This document shows, piece by piece, positions 46,091 through 55,053 of a stretch of 64,000 nucleotides of DNA; positions within the stretch are counted from its first letter, which is position 1, and every line of letters starts with the position of its first letter. Below the pieces are notes generated by a model. That model saw only the letters and a list, made by a program, of their open reading frames with translations. It searched no databases and was not told the origin of the DNA. Source of the stretch: Pyxicephalus adspersus (lineage: Eukaryota > Chordata > Amphibia > Anura > Pyxicephalidae); the NCBI RefSeq assembly GCF_032062135.1, contig NC_092858.1, positions 164,692,048 through 164,756,047 of the forward strand, read 5' to 3'. The translations under genes and the position numbers were made by a program.

Positions 46091-47306
46091 TACAGGAACA
46101 CTGAGGCTGCTATACCATAACTGGATCTGTTATACTTCTTGACTGTTGGTTTCACCACTTGGAAAGTCATTGACCTGTTGGTATGGTGGTGGTATTAGTG
46201 GTATGTCAGGATATCTAATCTGTCACATTCGCTCCAGGGCCAAAATTCAGTGGCTCCCTGAGTAGTGCAATGTGGCCCCGTAAACATGCCTCTGTCAAAA
46301 CACGTCAGCAAAGCAAGTCAGCACAATAAATTAATAAAAAGGGTGCACCTGGGACACCCAGGTTTGTGAAAAATGGCTGGGTGATGCTGTATGTCTTCCA
46401 GCAATAAATGCAGGACCTGTCTGACTCTAGTTTCTTCAGGACAGGTTTCTAGGTTTGCTTGCCTTCTAAAAAGAAGGTCCAGCATTCTTTAACAAACCTG
46501 GATGTGCCTATATCGGTTATAGCCAATGTCTAACAAAACAAACAAAATAAATACAAGCATAATAATTATATACATAAACATATAAACATAAAAAATTACA
46601 AAACTATTTTCTCTTTAAGGAATCTCTTCCTCACTCAAGACGTCTTCTTCATGAACCTGATCATATACCTCCACCGATGATCACCAATCCTTTAATTATG
46701 TACCATTCTGATGAACAAATCAATGAGCATTCTTCAAGACAGATAGACAGTGCCCCATATATTGCACATCATCTAAATGCTATGAATGGGGACCATCAAG
46801 AAGCTATGAATCAAGAAAGAAGTTGGTCTAGCAATGGGGTGCCGATGGGGGAGCACTCAGTTGGTCCACTATTGGACCTTACAGGGGTGGTACAATCAGC
46901 TGGTCCAAATGTTCAAACCATGATGTCTATAGGCAACAATATTCCTACCACAGATTCTGCAGCCATCTCATTGTTAAAGGAAAGCATGGAAGTCCCAGGA
47001 GATGTTTTTAGTGCAGGGAACCTCCTTTCAAGTTTATGGAATGGTTTTGATGATTCCCCGAAAACAATTCATTTGAATTCTGTATCTCTGGTGGACTCTG
47101 ATGATCTCTCCAAAAATGTCTCAATGGGCTCTAATGACTTGATCGGTCAACCCAATGGAGAAGCGGTAATTATAAGACAGTTCACGCTGCTCAGTAGTGT
47201 TCTCAGTGCAGAAGCCGCAGATATGGACAATCTTGACCATGATACCGAGGAAGTTGGAGATAAAGACAGTGATTTGAACTGCGCCTCTAATTATATCAAG
47301 AGATAA
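35353..47306 (+). CDS. ifnar2: Gene B: interferon alpha/beta receptor subunit 2, long-tail form
   Basis: Spliced CDS: 35353-35401, 36727-36853, 36943-37118, 41877-42046, 42686-42854, 45849-45970, 46620-47306; 1500 nt, 499 aa (human protein about 515), all GT-AG, phases 1,2,1,0,1,0. Signal peptide 1-17. Fibronectin-III D1 about 20-117 (LTWEEP; CSNITNRYCDLT) and D2 118-230 (GPPIVDV; TTYCVTV...SPKKC), sequons NLS, NIT, NRS, NVT and NIT. Membrane span about 235-254, then GYISRKK and PPRVL, matching the human GYI...PKVL region where JAK1 binds. The tail holds LNSV-SL-VDSDDL at 423-434 and ends NYIKR; human IFNAR2 has LNSV...DSDDL and ends YIMR. Binds type I interferon with IFNAR1 and recruits STAT2 (family knowledge). 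Intron 3 carries a dead piggyBac, intron 5 an L1-like LINE. Confidence 0.92.
35622..36130. repeat. Repeats in gene B intron 1
   Basis: 35622-35812 is a GATTTACT MITE ('gggccgatttacttaagg'). 35822-36130 is the 'cagtgggaagaatgtcaccc' family, also at 4790 and in part at 61480-61575. Both non-coding. Confidence 0.55.
36543..36612 (+). repeat. L2 tail fragment
   Basis: 'cccctatttaatgtacagcg', 'ctgtgtaatatgttggcgct' and an (ATA)n tail, in gene B intron 1. Confidence 0.75.
36727..36853 (+). CDS. ifnar2: Gene B coding exon 2 (D1, first half)
   Basis: 127 bases encoding AEGILQPPRNLSFTSENF...LTWEEPNTES...YNVEYREN. Donor AA|gtatgt, phase 2. Confidence 0.9.
36943..37118 (+). CDS. ifnar2: Gene B coding exon 3 (D1, second half)
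   Basis: 176 bases encoding SGTFQPVTSCSNITNRYC, then DLTKEFSEF...PSPIFTPIEH. The acceptor is 'cccctctag'; the donor is A|gtaagt, phase 1. Confidence 0.9.
37484..37969. mobile_element. TA-flanked MITE (CAGGTAGTCCC family), copy 3
   Basis: TA at 37482-37483 and 37970-37971. Termini 'caggtagtccccgggtta' and 'ctcagggactacctg'. The 486-base body has no protein. This is the best-preserved of the three copies; it lies in gene B intron 3. Confidence 0.85.
38357..40304 (+). pseudogene. piggyBac transposase, inactivated
   Basis: Exon 1 is 38357-38694 (acidic N-terminus with ESSDSD motifs). Intron 38695-38980 is GT-AG (gtaagc...atgcag). Exon 2 starts at 38981. The DDE_Tnp_1_7 (piggyBac) domain reads WLFWGLVILQG, then a TGA stop at 39268, then ERDVSIDESL (first catalytic Asp region), LCESSSGYIWN, a frameshift near 39470, VTTDNFYTSPEL (second Asp), GGVDRAVQAM (third Asp), and a second frameshift near 40170. 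The C-terminal cysteine-rich zinc finger (CPDCDVGLCAAPCF) is in the last frame and ends at TAA 40302-40304. At least one nonsense codon and two frameshifts make it inactive. All three catalytic Asp are still visible. Confidence 0.92.
38700..38935 (+). repeat. Tandem repeat inside the transposase intron
   Basis: 'gctgctctgtgtttgctaac' and variants recur four times at about 60-70-base spacing ('cttgctaactttttgaaa', 'ctgctaacttgttaaaac', 'tttgctaactttttacat', 'tttgctaacattttac'). The intron seems to have grown by tandem duplication. Confidence 0.7.
40605..41876. other. Rest of gene B intron 3
   Basis: No element boundary recognised. A 'cctgaggaagcttttgttgc' block near 41254 resembles the motif in the foldback element at 245-1044. 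Confidence 0.45.
41877..42046 (+). CDS. ifnar2: Gene B coding exon 4 (D2, first half)
   Basis: 170 bases encoding VVGPPIVDVVPAESGINVTI...YLWNKK...IYLEPSAK. The donor is AAG|gtaaca, phase 0. Confidence 0.9.
42332..42473. repeat. Small foldback MITE in gene B intron 4
   Basis: 'aggctccatttataaaa' and 'ttttataaatagagccct' are opposing termini about 140 bases apart. Confidence 0.55.
42686..42854 (+). CDS. ifnar2: Gene B coding exon 5 (D2, second half)
   Basis: 169 bases encoding VPIFIEAVHQENITIPIPSL, then SPSTTYCVTV...SPKKCTITKG. The donor is AAG|gtaatg, phase 1. Confidence 0.9.
43010..44960 (-). pseudogene. L1/Tx1-like LINE ORF2, 3' part, antisense in gene B intron 5
   Basis: Read on the minus strand: PLSPVLFNIALDPLIRLL (reverse-transcriptase region), a decayed catalytic box (AFANVVLLF where FADDILL is expected), FRYLGVRIP, LLLSFMGRVSLIKMVTFPKL and FRQFIWG (after the polymerase domain), and CLKCGAPQADLFHNLWDFP (C-terminal Cys motif of L1 ORF2). 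It ends near 43010 in an A-rich tail on the minus strand. Many stops and shifts; 5'-truncated near 44960. It cannot encode an active enzyme. Confidence 0.85.
45150..45242. repeat. Half of a GGGCCTGATTTAT-family MITE
   Basis: 'gatccattccaggtttgctg' to 'tttaataaatcaggccca'; the left half is missing. Confidence 0.75.
45849..45970 (+). CDS. ifnar2: Gene B coding exon 6 (transmembrane)
   Basis: 122 bases encoding ADKMYW, a hydrophobic IGAAVILLIFLVLLLILL, then DQAGYISRKKIFPPRVL. The donor is TTG|gtaaga, phase 0. Confidence 0.9.
46039..46085. repeat. (TA)n microsatellite
   Basis: About 47 bases of TA in gene B intron 6. Confidence 0.95.
46620..47306 (+). CDS. ifnar2: Gene B coding exon 7 (cytoplasmic tail)
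   Basis: 687 bases, 228 aa and TAA. It holds the distal signalling tail: NLLSSLWNGFDDSP, LNSVSLVDSDDL, an acidic DNLDHDTEEVGDKDSDL and terminal NYIKR. Tyrosines are few (YHSD, APYIAHH, NYIKR), so the terminal one is a candidate STAT-docking site, as in other IFNAR2 tails. Confidence 0.93.
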   Translation, partial: ESLPHSRRLLHEPDHIPPPMITNPLIMYHSDEQINEHSSRQIDSAPYIAHHLNAMNGDHQEAMNQERSWSSNGVPMGEHSVGPLLDLTGVVQSAGPNVQTMMSIGNNIPTTDSAAISLLKESMEVPGDVFSAGNLLSSLWNGFDDSPKTIHLNSVSLVDSDDLSKNVSMGSNDLIGQPNGEAVIIRQFTLLSSVLSAEAADMDNLDHDTEEVGDKDSDLNCASNYIKR

Positions 47307-47467
47307 ATCTAGCTTGATGCCAGTTATGTGGAGAATGACACATTTTCTTCCTTCTTCTTCATTTTGTTCTGTTACTGCTAAAGACTATTTTTCTGTCTTG
47401 TTTTTTTATCTTAGCTTTACCCTGCAGTTTTACTATTGTTCTGTTGTGAGGTCTTCAGTGGCATATA

Positions 47468-47473
47468 AATAAA
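47468..47473 (+). promoter_or_regulatory. Poly(A) signal of gene B
   Basis: AATAAA, 162 bases after the stop codon and the first canonical signal downstream. Confidence 0.6.
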
Positions 47474-47595
47474 TATTTTAAGCACATGCCCTGATTCAAA
47501 AACCTGTAAAACACCTTAATATGCATTTTGAAGGTAACCTGACGTTTAAACCAATATTACTGTATGACATTTTAGAATGCTTCAAAGCATATATA

Positions 47596-47845
47596 TGGCA
47601 GCACGGTGGCTCAGAGGTTAGCACTCCGGCCTTTTGCAGAGCTGGGTCCCAGGTTCAAATTTTGTCCAGGTTAATTGGCTTCCTCCTACAAATTGACCTT
47701 AGACTGTAATAAAGACATATTATGACTATGGCAAGGACATTAGACTGTAAGCTCCTTTGAGGGACAGCTAGTGACATGACTATAGATTTGTAAAGCGCTG
47801 TATATTATGTTGGTGCTATATAAATACTGTGTAATAATAATATCT
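47596..47845 (+). repeat. SINE, full length, tRNA-like head and L2-like tail
   Basis: The head 'ggcagcacggtggctcagag' carries an A-box-like 'tggctcagaggt', and 'cccaggttcaaatt' is B-box-like. The body is 'ttagactgtaataaagacat' and the 3' end 'gtaaagcgctgtatattatg' 'ttggtgctatataaat' plus (ATA)n. The 3' end matches the L2 tail, so this SINE probably borrows L2 machinery. Confidence 0.8.
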
Positions 47846-49066
47846 CTGGGTAAAAATGTACAGTTGATTGGAGTTTGAAGCATGTCCTATGCTTTAATCA
47901 GGAAAGTATCTACAACCCTTTAGTAAAAGTTTTAACACCTTGGGGTTTGTTTTATGTTTATTTTTTATTTTAATTAACTAAGAAAAATCACATACAATCA
48001 GGCAATCCAACAATAGAACAACAAAGAAAATCACAAACAATTCACAAAATGCAGAGATCAATTTATTATTGAGCTAATACACCAGATATATGGCTTGGCC
48101 TATAAAGACTCATCACCCGCCTTCCTGTAGCTTTATCAAATCCAATAGTACAGACCCAAAATTAAATGACCAAGGCCGCAGATGAACATGGCTGTAAAAA
48201 CATGGCTGCTAGGGCAATTCAAGAGAAATGTCACCCCTTAGAACCCCATAAAGTCCTAGTGCCTTGGTATTTATTATTAAAACTGAAATTCTTATTTCAA
48301 GGTGTTTTATCAGATTATCTGACCCTGGCAGATTTTCCTACATAAACCAGGGGATACCTAAAAACTTTTTTGTATCCTATCGCAAATTTGGGGATTAATA
48401 AGCCAATCACACAAGTAGGAAATACACCAACAATGTACAGAATGACTCCAGCTCTGCATACAGGGTTTAAATTGTTGATATTTTTATATAATAATAATGG
48501 TGGCTGATTGAAAGAGAATAGTAATTATAATAAGATTACATTACAAATCATTTTTGATAATAGTAAAATTTTTATCAGAAAAATCTGTCCTTTACAGGCA
48601 CTATTGTTTGGCAGTTATTTTAAATATAAAACTTTAAAAAAGTAAAAATTTGTAATTCAGTGGGGCTTATGGTACCTGCAATTAGCATTCTAATTTGCCT
48701 GATTATTCCTTGCTACTAATAAAATTGTTGAGCTATACATTTGCCATCAGGCACATGCTGGCCTCCTCAATGGCTGCCGGGAATAATGATCTGAAGTTTC
48801 ATCATCCTGGTCAATCCAGATGGCCAAAGATCAGAATGAGGAAGAGAAGAAGGAAGAAGATGGTGGTGCCCATGACAAAACAGAGGTAGATGGTAAAACC
48901 GGATTAGGTTCCGCTTTATACAGATGGAGCATACACAAACAAAACAAGTGAATAATACTCATTATCTAAATACAATGTCACCTGTCAAGGGGTGGGAGAT
49001 ATCACGAAGTAAGTAAACACTTAGTTGTTCGAGGTAATGTGTTGGAAACAGGAAAAATGAGCAAGC
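47846..49066. other. No gene recognised
   Basis: AT-rich DNA. 48700-48900 holds a fragment of the intergenic GC-richer repeat in reverse ('gaagaaggaagaagatggtg'). No exon supported. Confidence 0.5.
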
Positions 49067-49396
49067 CTAAGGCTACGTACATACGTGTAATAATTGTCAT
49101 TGGAAAGGGTCTTTGACAATCCTTTCCAACAACAAACTTCTGCACGATGCATGAACGAGTGCTGTATGTACTGCTCCATTCTGTCCTATGGAGAGGGGAG
49201 GGGGAGAACGAGGGAACACACCAACCCGCAGTGTTCTCTCCCCTTCACTTTCATTACAATCATTCCTCATCCATCGTCTGTGGATCCACCAGGATAGTCC
49301 TTTGGATGACAACAAGCGAGGTACACACTCAAGATTCTTGTCCGATATCCGTCCTAAGGTGGGCAGGAATAAACAACCTGTGTACCCTGCCTAAGG
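49067..49396. mobile_element. GTACACAC MITE
   Basis: 'cctaaggctacgtacatacg' at the left and 'acctgtgtaccctgcctaag' at the right. The interior has the hairpin half 'cattggaaaggg...cctttccaac' and 'gcatgaacgagtgctgtatg'. Confidence 0.7.
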
Positions 49397-49836
49397 ATCG
49401 GAATGACTCTGACAAGGACCAAATTGTAATGTGTGGACTTTTGGCTAATAGCATCCCCAAAATGATAAGTCTTGTGGGATGTTTCTTGTATGCAGTAGTT
49501 TGTTTCTATCAAGAGTACTTCAAGAAATGAAAACCAGGCAACTGGTGACAGGGTCCAGCTTACTGCTTAAAAAGTCCATGTATTGACAAGCCAAAGCTTT
49601 AACAGTGGGGGGACACAAAATAGTTTTTTTTACATTCTCAATAAATTAAGATACACTTACTTGATAAGGAGTATTGGGGTAGGGTCATTACATTTATACC
49701 CGCCAGCTCACAAAAGTATAACTGCCTATTCTGCTACGTTCTGCACTTGTACGTATATATTTCACCATATCAGCATCATTACCAGATAGTAGCTATCAAA
49801 AATGTGATTCCCTGGCACATAAAACTGTTCACCTAT

Positions 49837-50345
49837 CTTCTTTGAACCCCACTTTCTGTGGGATAGGTAGATGTGGAGAACTCAAAATGTAGCTGCAAGA
49901 GGGGAACAATTGTGGCTACCCCCCCTAAAATTTCATTTCTATGGCATCTTTACAAGATATAAAAAACTCTTCATTTCAACACACTGTACCCTGTCACATC
50001 TAACTTTCCACTTCTCTTCCTTATACCCCAATTTCTCTAGAACAGGATATGTGGGTAAACAAAACTGTAAGTGTAGAATTCTTGTGACTACACCCCCCAC
50101 CTCTTTTTCTTGTACAATGTCATCACTTTGTCCCTGTCACATACAACGATTTGCTTCCCTTCTTTGAACCCCATTTTTCTGGAACTGGGGGTTGTAAAAA
50201 ACCCAAAAGTGTGGGGCACTTGTGGCTAATCCCCTCTGAAATATCATCCTTTACCATCATTATACGGTAAAAACCTAATCAAAATCTGCTATACTGTCAC
50301 AGATAAGTGTCCGCTCCCCTTCTTTGAACCCCATATTTTCCCCTC
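49837..50345. repeat. Degenerate minisatellite, 140-180-base units
   Basis: 'cttctttgaacccca' and variants start units at about 49837, 50017, 50159 and 50319. Each unit continues with a 'ttctggaactgggggttgt'-type and a 'cttgtggctaa'-type phrase. Four units are recognisable. Confidence 0.65.
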
Positions 50346-51230
50346 CCAAATAGGGAGGTGTAGCAAACTGACCCCACCCAAATGCTCTTTGCCATGTAAG
50401 TGGCTCCTGGAGTTCCCAAATTCCATGTTCCATTTGGAGCTCTTGAAGAGAACTTGATTTTGAAATAGCCCCCCAAATTAAGAGAAGTCCGCTGTATTTC
50501 CACAAGCTTTTAAACATGTGACCCTAATATTTTAAAATTCTTTAAAGCCAGGGGGCTGAAATTTTAGGTGCTAAAGGCCTTGGGGTGCATTGTGAAACGT
50601 CATTGCAACCAACAATTTAGGAGATATAAGGCTTTGAACAAAGTGGGAAGAGGTGGTGGAATACAACAAGCAGCCTTAGGTTAAAACACCGGACATGAGC
50701 CATTTTTTTTGCAATGCACAGGGGGTCTCCCTTTTAAGACCCCCAACCCTATCTACAGACATTGGACTTGTGAGAGGATCTATCTCACAGCTGAACTAAC
50801 AGCGGGGTGCAGGCAATTCAGCAGAGGACTTGTGACTTGGTGCTGCTCTATGATTCTCAAGCACACCCGCAAATAGGACGTTTGAATTGGTGGGAGGAGA
50901 CAGTACAGTCAATTGTTTTTATGCATGCAAATTTCCCATTTGAGGTGTTTCTGTGTCAGTCAACAGGTGGGGTGGGCAGTGACTGGGGTGTTGAGGTTAT
51001 TTTCCCCTTCAGGGTAAACTGGCCAGGGTACTGCTGCCTCCCAGGAGACACTACATGGTAGCATCTCCCTGTGGCAGCTCATAGGGAATTAATATGATGG
51101 ATCAGATGCCATGTGTAGCTGTGCTTGAGTGTAGTGGTGCACCAATCCACGCCCAGGGCCCCTCTTGCCTTTTAGTTTCCAGATTGAGATCCTACAATTT
51201 CTGGCCACCTGTTTGTCCCTGCATATGATT
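50346..51230. other. No gene recognised
   Basis: No exon or element boundary recognised. The unit-style text of the preceding array may extend a little way in. Confidence 0.45.
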
Positions 51231-52376
51231 TGGTATTCTTTGCAAAAGAAAATTTCAGCACGTTCACTAAGCTAAGTAAATTATCCAGTGCAAGGTGATA
51301 ATATACCCTGGTAAGTGAACATCCTAAATTCCTTAGTAAATCAACCCCATGGTGTCAACTGTAATGCAGGATTCTGGAAAATGTAATTTGTAGCTTATTT
51401 TGACTGTCCTATGGTCATAACTAATCGACTCTCCACTCACCTCTAGGTGAGATTGATGATCAGTGGAAATAGCTGTAATACAATGTGCAAGCACATTTGG
51501 TCCAGGAAACAGATATTCATCACTTTGATTCTATACACTTATCAACCTATGTGCTAATAAAATTTTGAATGAATTGTTCTATTTTAGGTTTAGCTGGGCT
51601 TTAAATATGGACAAGTCAGACTAAGGTACATTGTAACCTGTAGCAATTAAATCAGATGTATAATACAGTATCTAGCAGTGCTAATTGGTCACTTTTCTTA
51701 CACACCATCATGTGCATCCCCTGAACCTCAGTTGCGTGTGATGGTGAAAACCAAAATGCTAACATAGGAGAATTTGATGAATATTACTAAGAATCTACCT
51801 GTGGTGGTTATTCACACATTTCTATGTTTCCAAGTGAGAACTTTGTCAGAAGGGTTCAATTCTCAGTATTTTTACACTTGAACCACAAATACAGTTGGTA
51901 TTATCTAAAGAATTTCTCAGGGCAGGGCAGTGGGTACGTTGTGTCTCTGGATACAACCTGCCCATTCTCCCATCTCAAGTTTGAGCAGGCGGGTTCTGGC
52001 ATCATGACATCACTCAGGGGGAAGTGTCTCCCCTTTGAGTGACACCCAGCTCCCTGCGCATGCGCCATCCTGGAGGTTCCTTAAGCAATGATCAATTTGT
52101 GCATCAGGTCACTTTAGGTGACACCAATGATATTTTTGGCTATCGGTACGAGTGATATTCTTCCCAATAGCCAGCAATGCATAGAGAATTCTTCCTACTT
52201 GTAAATTATAGAAAGCGTTCCCTGACGACCTGAAAGTTATTTAAAGGCTTCCCCCGTGTTAAAATGTGGAGAAAAACCGCCTTAGCACTTGGGGTGCCAT
52301 TAAACATAAATGGCACAGCAACACACATTGCTAAGTGATTTCACAACACAAAGGAGTGAATAGACCCTTCTACTTA

Positions 52377-52784
52377 CCGTATTTTCTGGCGTTTAAGACG
52401 ACTTTTTAACCCCGAAAAATCTGTGCCAAAGTCGTGGGTCGTCTTATACGCTGGGTACCGGTACTTACCTGCAGCTTGCTTCACGTCCGGCGTCCCCGCG
52501 GGTCGAGTTCCTGCGAGTCCTCCTGTGCGAGCCTGCACAGGAGGATGTGAGCCTGGATTGGCTCTCCACTAGAACACTCCCATTCTTTAAGATGGAACGC
52601 GCCCATTCATTCCTTAGAACTAGTACTGTACTGTTCCTTCTGCCTCTCAGTTCTCACACAATAGGGAGATCTGACAGGCAGAAGGAACAGTACAATACTG
52701 GGCATATAACACGACACCCAACTGATTGGTTAGAATGGGGGGTCCTCTTATACGCCCAGTCGTCTTATACGCCGGAAAATACGG
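52377..52784. mobile_element. TA-flanked MITE with CCGTATTTTC termini
   Basis: TA at 52375-52376 and 52785-52786. Termini 'ccgtattttctggcgtttaa' and 'cttatacgccggaaaatacg' are inverted repeats. The interior holds its own inverted pair ('gtactgttccttctgcctct' / 'aggcagaaggaacagtac'). It lies inside the third-copy relic. Confidence 0.8.
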
Positions 52785-53027
52785 TATCTGTCCCTGCACT
52801 ATTGAAATCTTGGCATTGTTGAACTGCCTATTCTTTAAATATTTCCAGTTCCTCTCCTGCACACATTGTGTAATCTTGAGTGTGATATTAGCAACCCCAA
52901 AAGATTACACTCCCTGTTTGTCACTTGTACAAGATAACTGAAATAGTCTGAAATAGTAATAATCACAGGACAATTCCAGCTTTCTTGGAAATCCACTTCT
53001 TTACATGTTTCTGTAACATGTACATGT

Positions 53028-53092
53028 ATCTTATATCTCATATATTCATCCTATATCTCATATATTCATCTATTATCTCATATATTTATCTT
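53028..53092. repeat. 20-base tandem repeat, three units
   Basis: 'atcttatatctcatatattc', 'atcctatatctcatatattc' and 'atctattatctcatatattt' follow in a row just before the dead exon. Confidence 0.85.
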
Positions 53093-53136
53093 GCATTTAT
53101 TTCATTTCTTGTTATTTTTTGCTGTTTGTTTGACAG

Positions 53137-53207
53137 GTTTGTGCTACAGATTCCTAAGATTTTCAGTCTAGTAAAGCTTCTGTAGCTGTGCTATCTACAA
53201 TTGTGAG
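53137..53207 (+). pseudogene. Dead IFNAR2 signal-peptide exon (third copy)
   Basis: 71 bases, the same length as gene B exon 1 (35331-35401), about 55 of 71 identical, with acceptor 'ttgacag' and donor gtcagt kept. The start codon is ATT (53159-53161), and in-frame TAG and TGA follow. It cannot start or encode the leader. No exon 2-7 relics were recognised between here and the window end. Confidence 0.82.
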
Positions 53208-53330
53208 GTCAGTGCTATGTGGTCACTTATTTATAATCATACAATATTGTATATACTTCAAACAGATGTTTTATATCCATAGGTTTAACATCTTTATTTA
53301 ACAAATAAACATTTTTTACTAATGAATATT

Positions 53331-54089
53331 AACAATGAGTTAGTGTTGCAACACCAGTAATAATGTCCAACAACACCCTGGCTTCACTTTTCAAAATACC
53401 CAATCATATGCAAGGAAATCTAGAAAAATAGGAATATTCCATGCTCATGATTGAATATATGAAGTCAGCAGAGCTCCATTTTATTTACTAAATTAGGTGA
53501 AATATCCCTTTCAAGAAGAGATTTCACTTTTCTTTATAAAGAGTAGATACTCCTTTAGTAAATAACTGAAATGAAAGTTTGTACCCAACATTTAAAGTCG
53601 ATCTAAATGCAAAAATGTAAAAATGTCTGATTAGGCAGGTTTTTATTTGCAGAAAGGACAGGTGACGACTAACCTTACTGGCCTAATCCTGCCCCAGTTC
53701 TGTCATTTTCAATCCTCAGTTTAAATTAAGTCCAGGTGGCCACAGGGCAGCCAAGAGGTGCCAGGTATCCTGGCTTCTTAGGCTGAGAAACACATCGGTT
53801 TTTGACAGAAGAAAGCAATTTGGCAGGTAAGAATGCTTATTGCAGAGGGGACATTGCCTGTCAATTTCTGCATTAAAGCCTTACCTGATTTTGTAAGCAG
53901 AACTACACTTTAAAAAATGCTCATGGTATATGTTAATATGCAGTTTGTGGTATTGATTCAATATAGGAATGTTGCGGCCAAATAACCCTAATGTGTTTTA
54001 ATCCTTGTTCATTAAGTTATAGCAGTTGCCTATATTATTAGTTTTAAATAACCCTTTGATGTAATAGCAAATATCATTTGTTAGCAAAT
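53331..54089. other. No gene recognised
   Basis: 53430-53580 resembles a GATTTACT MITE fragment. No exon is supported where exon 2 of a third IFNAR2 copy would be expected. Confidence 0.45.
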
Positions 54090-54195
54090 AGCAAAGTACT
54101 ATAAAAAGTCCAATCCAGGTCTGCTGTATCACCCAGCTTCACTGATGAAAGTGTATCCTCTCTAGCCTTGGAGAGCTTTAATGCATCAGGCCCTT
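54090..54195. repeat. Half of a GGGCCTGATTTAT-family MITE
   Basis: 'gtccaatccaggtctgctgt' through 'gagagctttaatgcatcagg'; left half missing. Confidence 0.7.
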
Positions 54196-54719
54196 TATGT
54201 CTTGGGGCAATAGCTTGGTATGCATTAGTGGTGATTAGAGATAAAACTTTTTTACTCCCCCAAAAGGGGATTTCTTTATATATATTCATAGATGAAGTTA
54301 TGTTAAAAAGAATAACTATAAAGCTAAAAAAATATGGGATTTGTACTATTAATTAGGTTCCTAATCACATTTTTCTAATGCCTTGAGTTTTAATCAATGT
54401 TTTTTTGTAGTACCTGTGCCAATTGAAAACAAAGGACTCTGTTATTTTCGACAAGAGTGTATGCTGTTAGACTGGCTTGAGGTCCCCAGGTGAAAAATCC
54501 ACTGTGCCAAAAATGTTAAGCCGACTAGGATAAGAAAATTTCTTTGTTCCTAAATATGTATGTGTAATTGCTACTAAAAACAAATTTGAGTATTGTGCAC
54601 AAATACCTTTACCATTAGGTATATTATGTTTGTCATATATGGTATACATTATAATCAAGGTTTTCATTCTTTTTTAGAGTTATTTACTTGCTTTCATGTC
54701 CTCTTGAAAAAGCAGTAGG

Positions 54720-55053
54720 AGTAAAGCTGCGTACACACTTGCAATTTTTGTCGTTGGAAAGGATCTTTCACGATCCTTTCCAACGACAAAGGACCGCACG
54801 ATGCATGAACGATGCTGTACATACAGCACCGTTCATGCTCTATGGAGAGGGGAGGGGGGGAGCGACGGAGCGGCACCCTGCTGCGCGCTCCCCCCCTTCC
54901 CTTTCATTAGGATCGGTCGTCGTCCATCCTCCGGCAGGTCGGTCGTTCGGACGATGGACGACACCGACTGTACACACGGCAGATTTTCGCCCGATATTTA
55001 GCCGATGCCGATTATCGGGCGATAAAAATGTGCCGAGTGTACGTAGCTTTACT
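54720..55053. mobile_element. GTACACAC MITE with two strong hairpins
   Basis: Termini 'gtaaagctgcgtacacac' and 'gagtgtacgtagctttac' are inverted repeats. Inside are two hairpins: 'cgttggaaaggatc...gatcctttccaacg' at about 54752-54786 and 'catgaacgatgctgta...tacagcaccgttcatg' at about 54802-54838. This is the best-preserved copy of the family. Confidence 0.82.

Larger units (their letters stand above)
51240..53330 (+). repeat. Segmental duplication of the gene B 5' region (third IFNAR2 copy, relic)
   Basis: It starts in a GATTTACT MITE shared in position with 30120-30230, then matches 30231-30830 (51360-51920), is interrupted by a GC-rich repeat (51917-52080) and a TA-flanked element (52377-52784), and matches exon 1 with flanking intron of gene B (about 53090-53330 against 35285-35580). 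The order is preserved. No later exons were recognised downstream. Confidence 0.75.

Noticed and set aside
47596..47680. Possible tRNA gene
   Set aside because: A-box-like and B-box-like sequences are present, but they form a SINE head followed by a SINE body; no full cloverleaf was seen.
49837..50345. CRISPR-like regularly spaced repeats
   Set aside because: The units are long, degenerate and unevenly spaced, and the genome is a vertebrate's; it is a minisatellite.
54412..54490. Exon-like stretch (tttgtag|TACCTG ... CCCCAG|gtgaaa) where exon 2 of a third IFNAR2 copy would lie
   Set aside because: The spacing from the dead exon 1 fits and it reads LLDWLEVP, but it lacks the PPRNL, SQNF and YNV-Y features and does not align convincingly with exon 2 of either gene.
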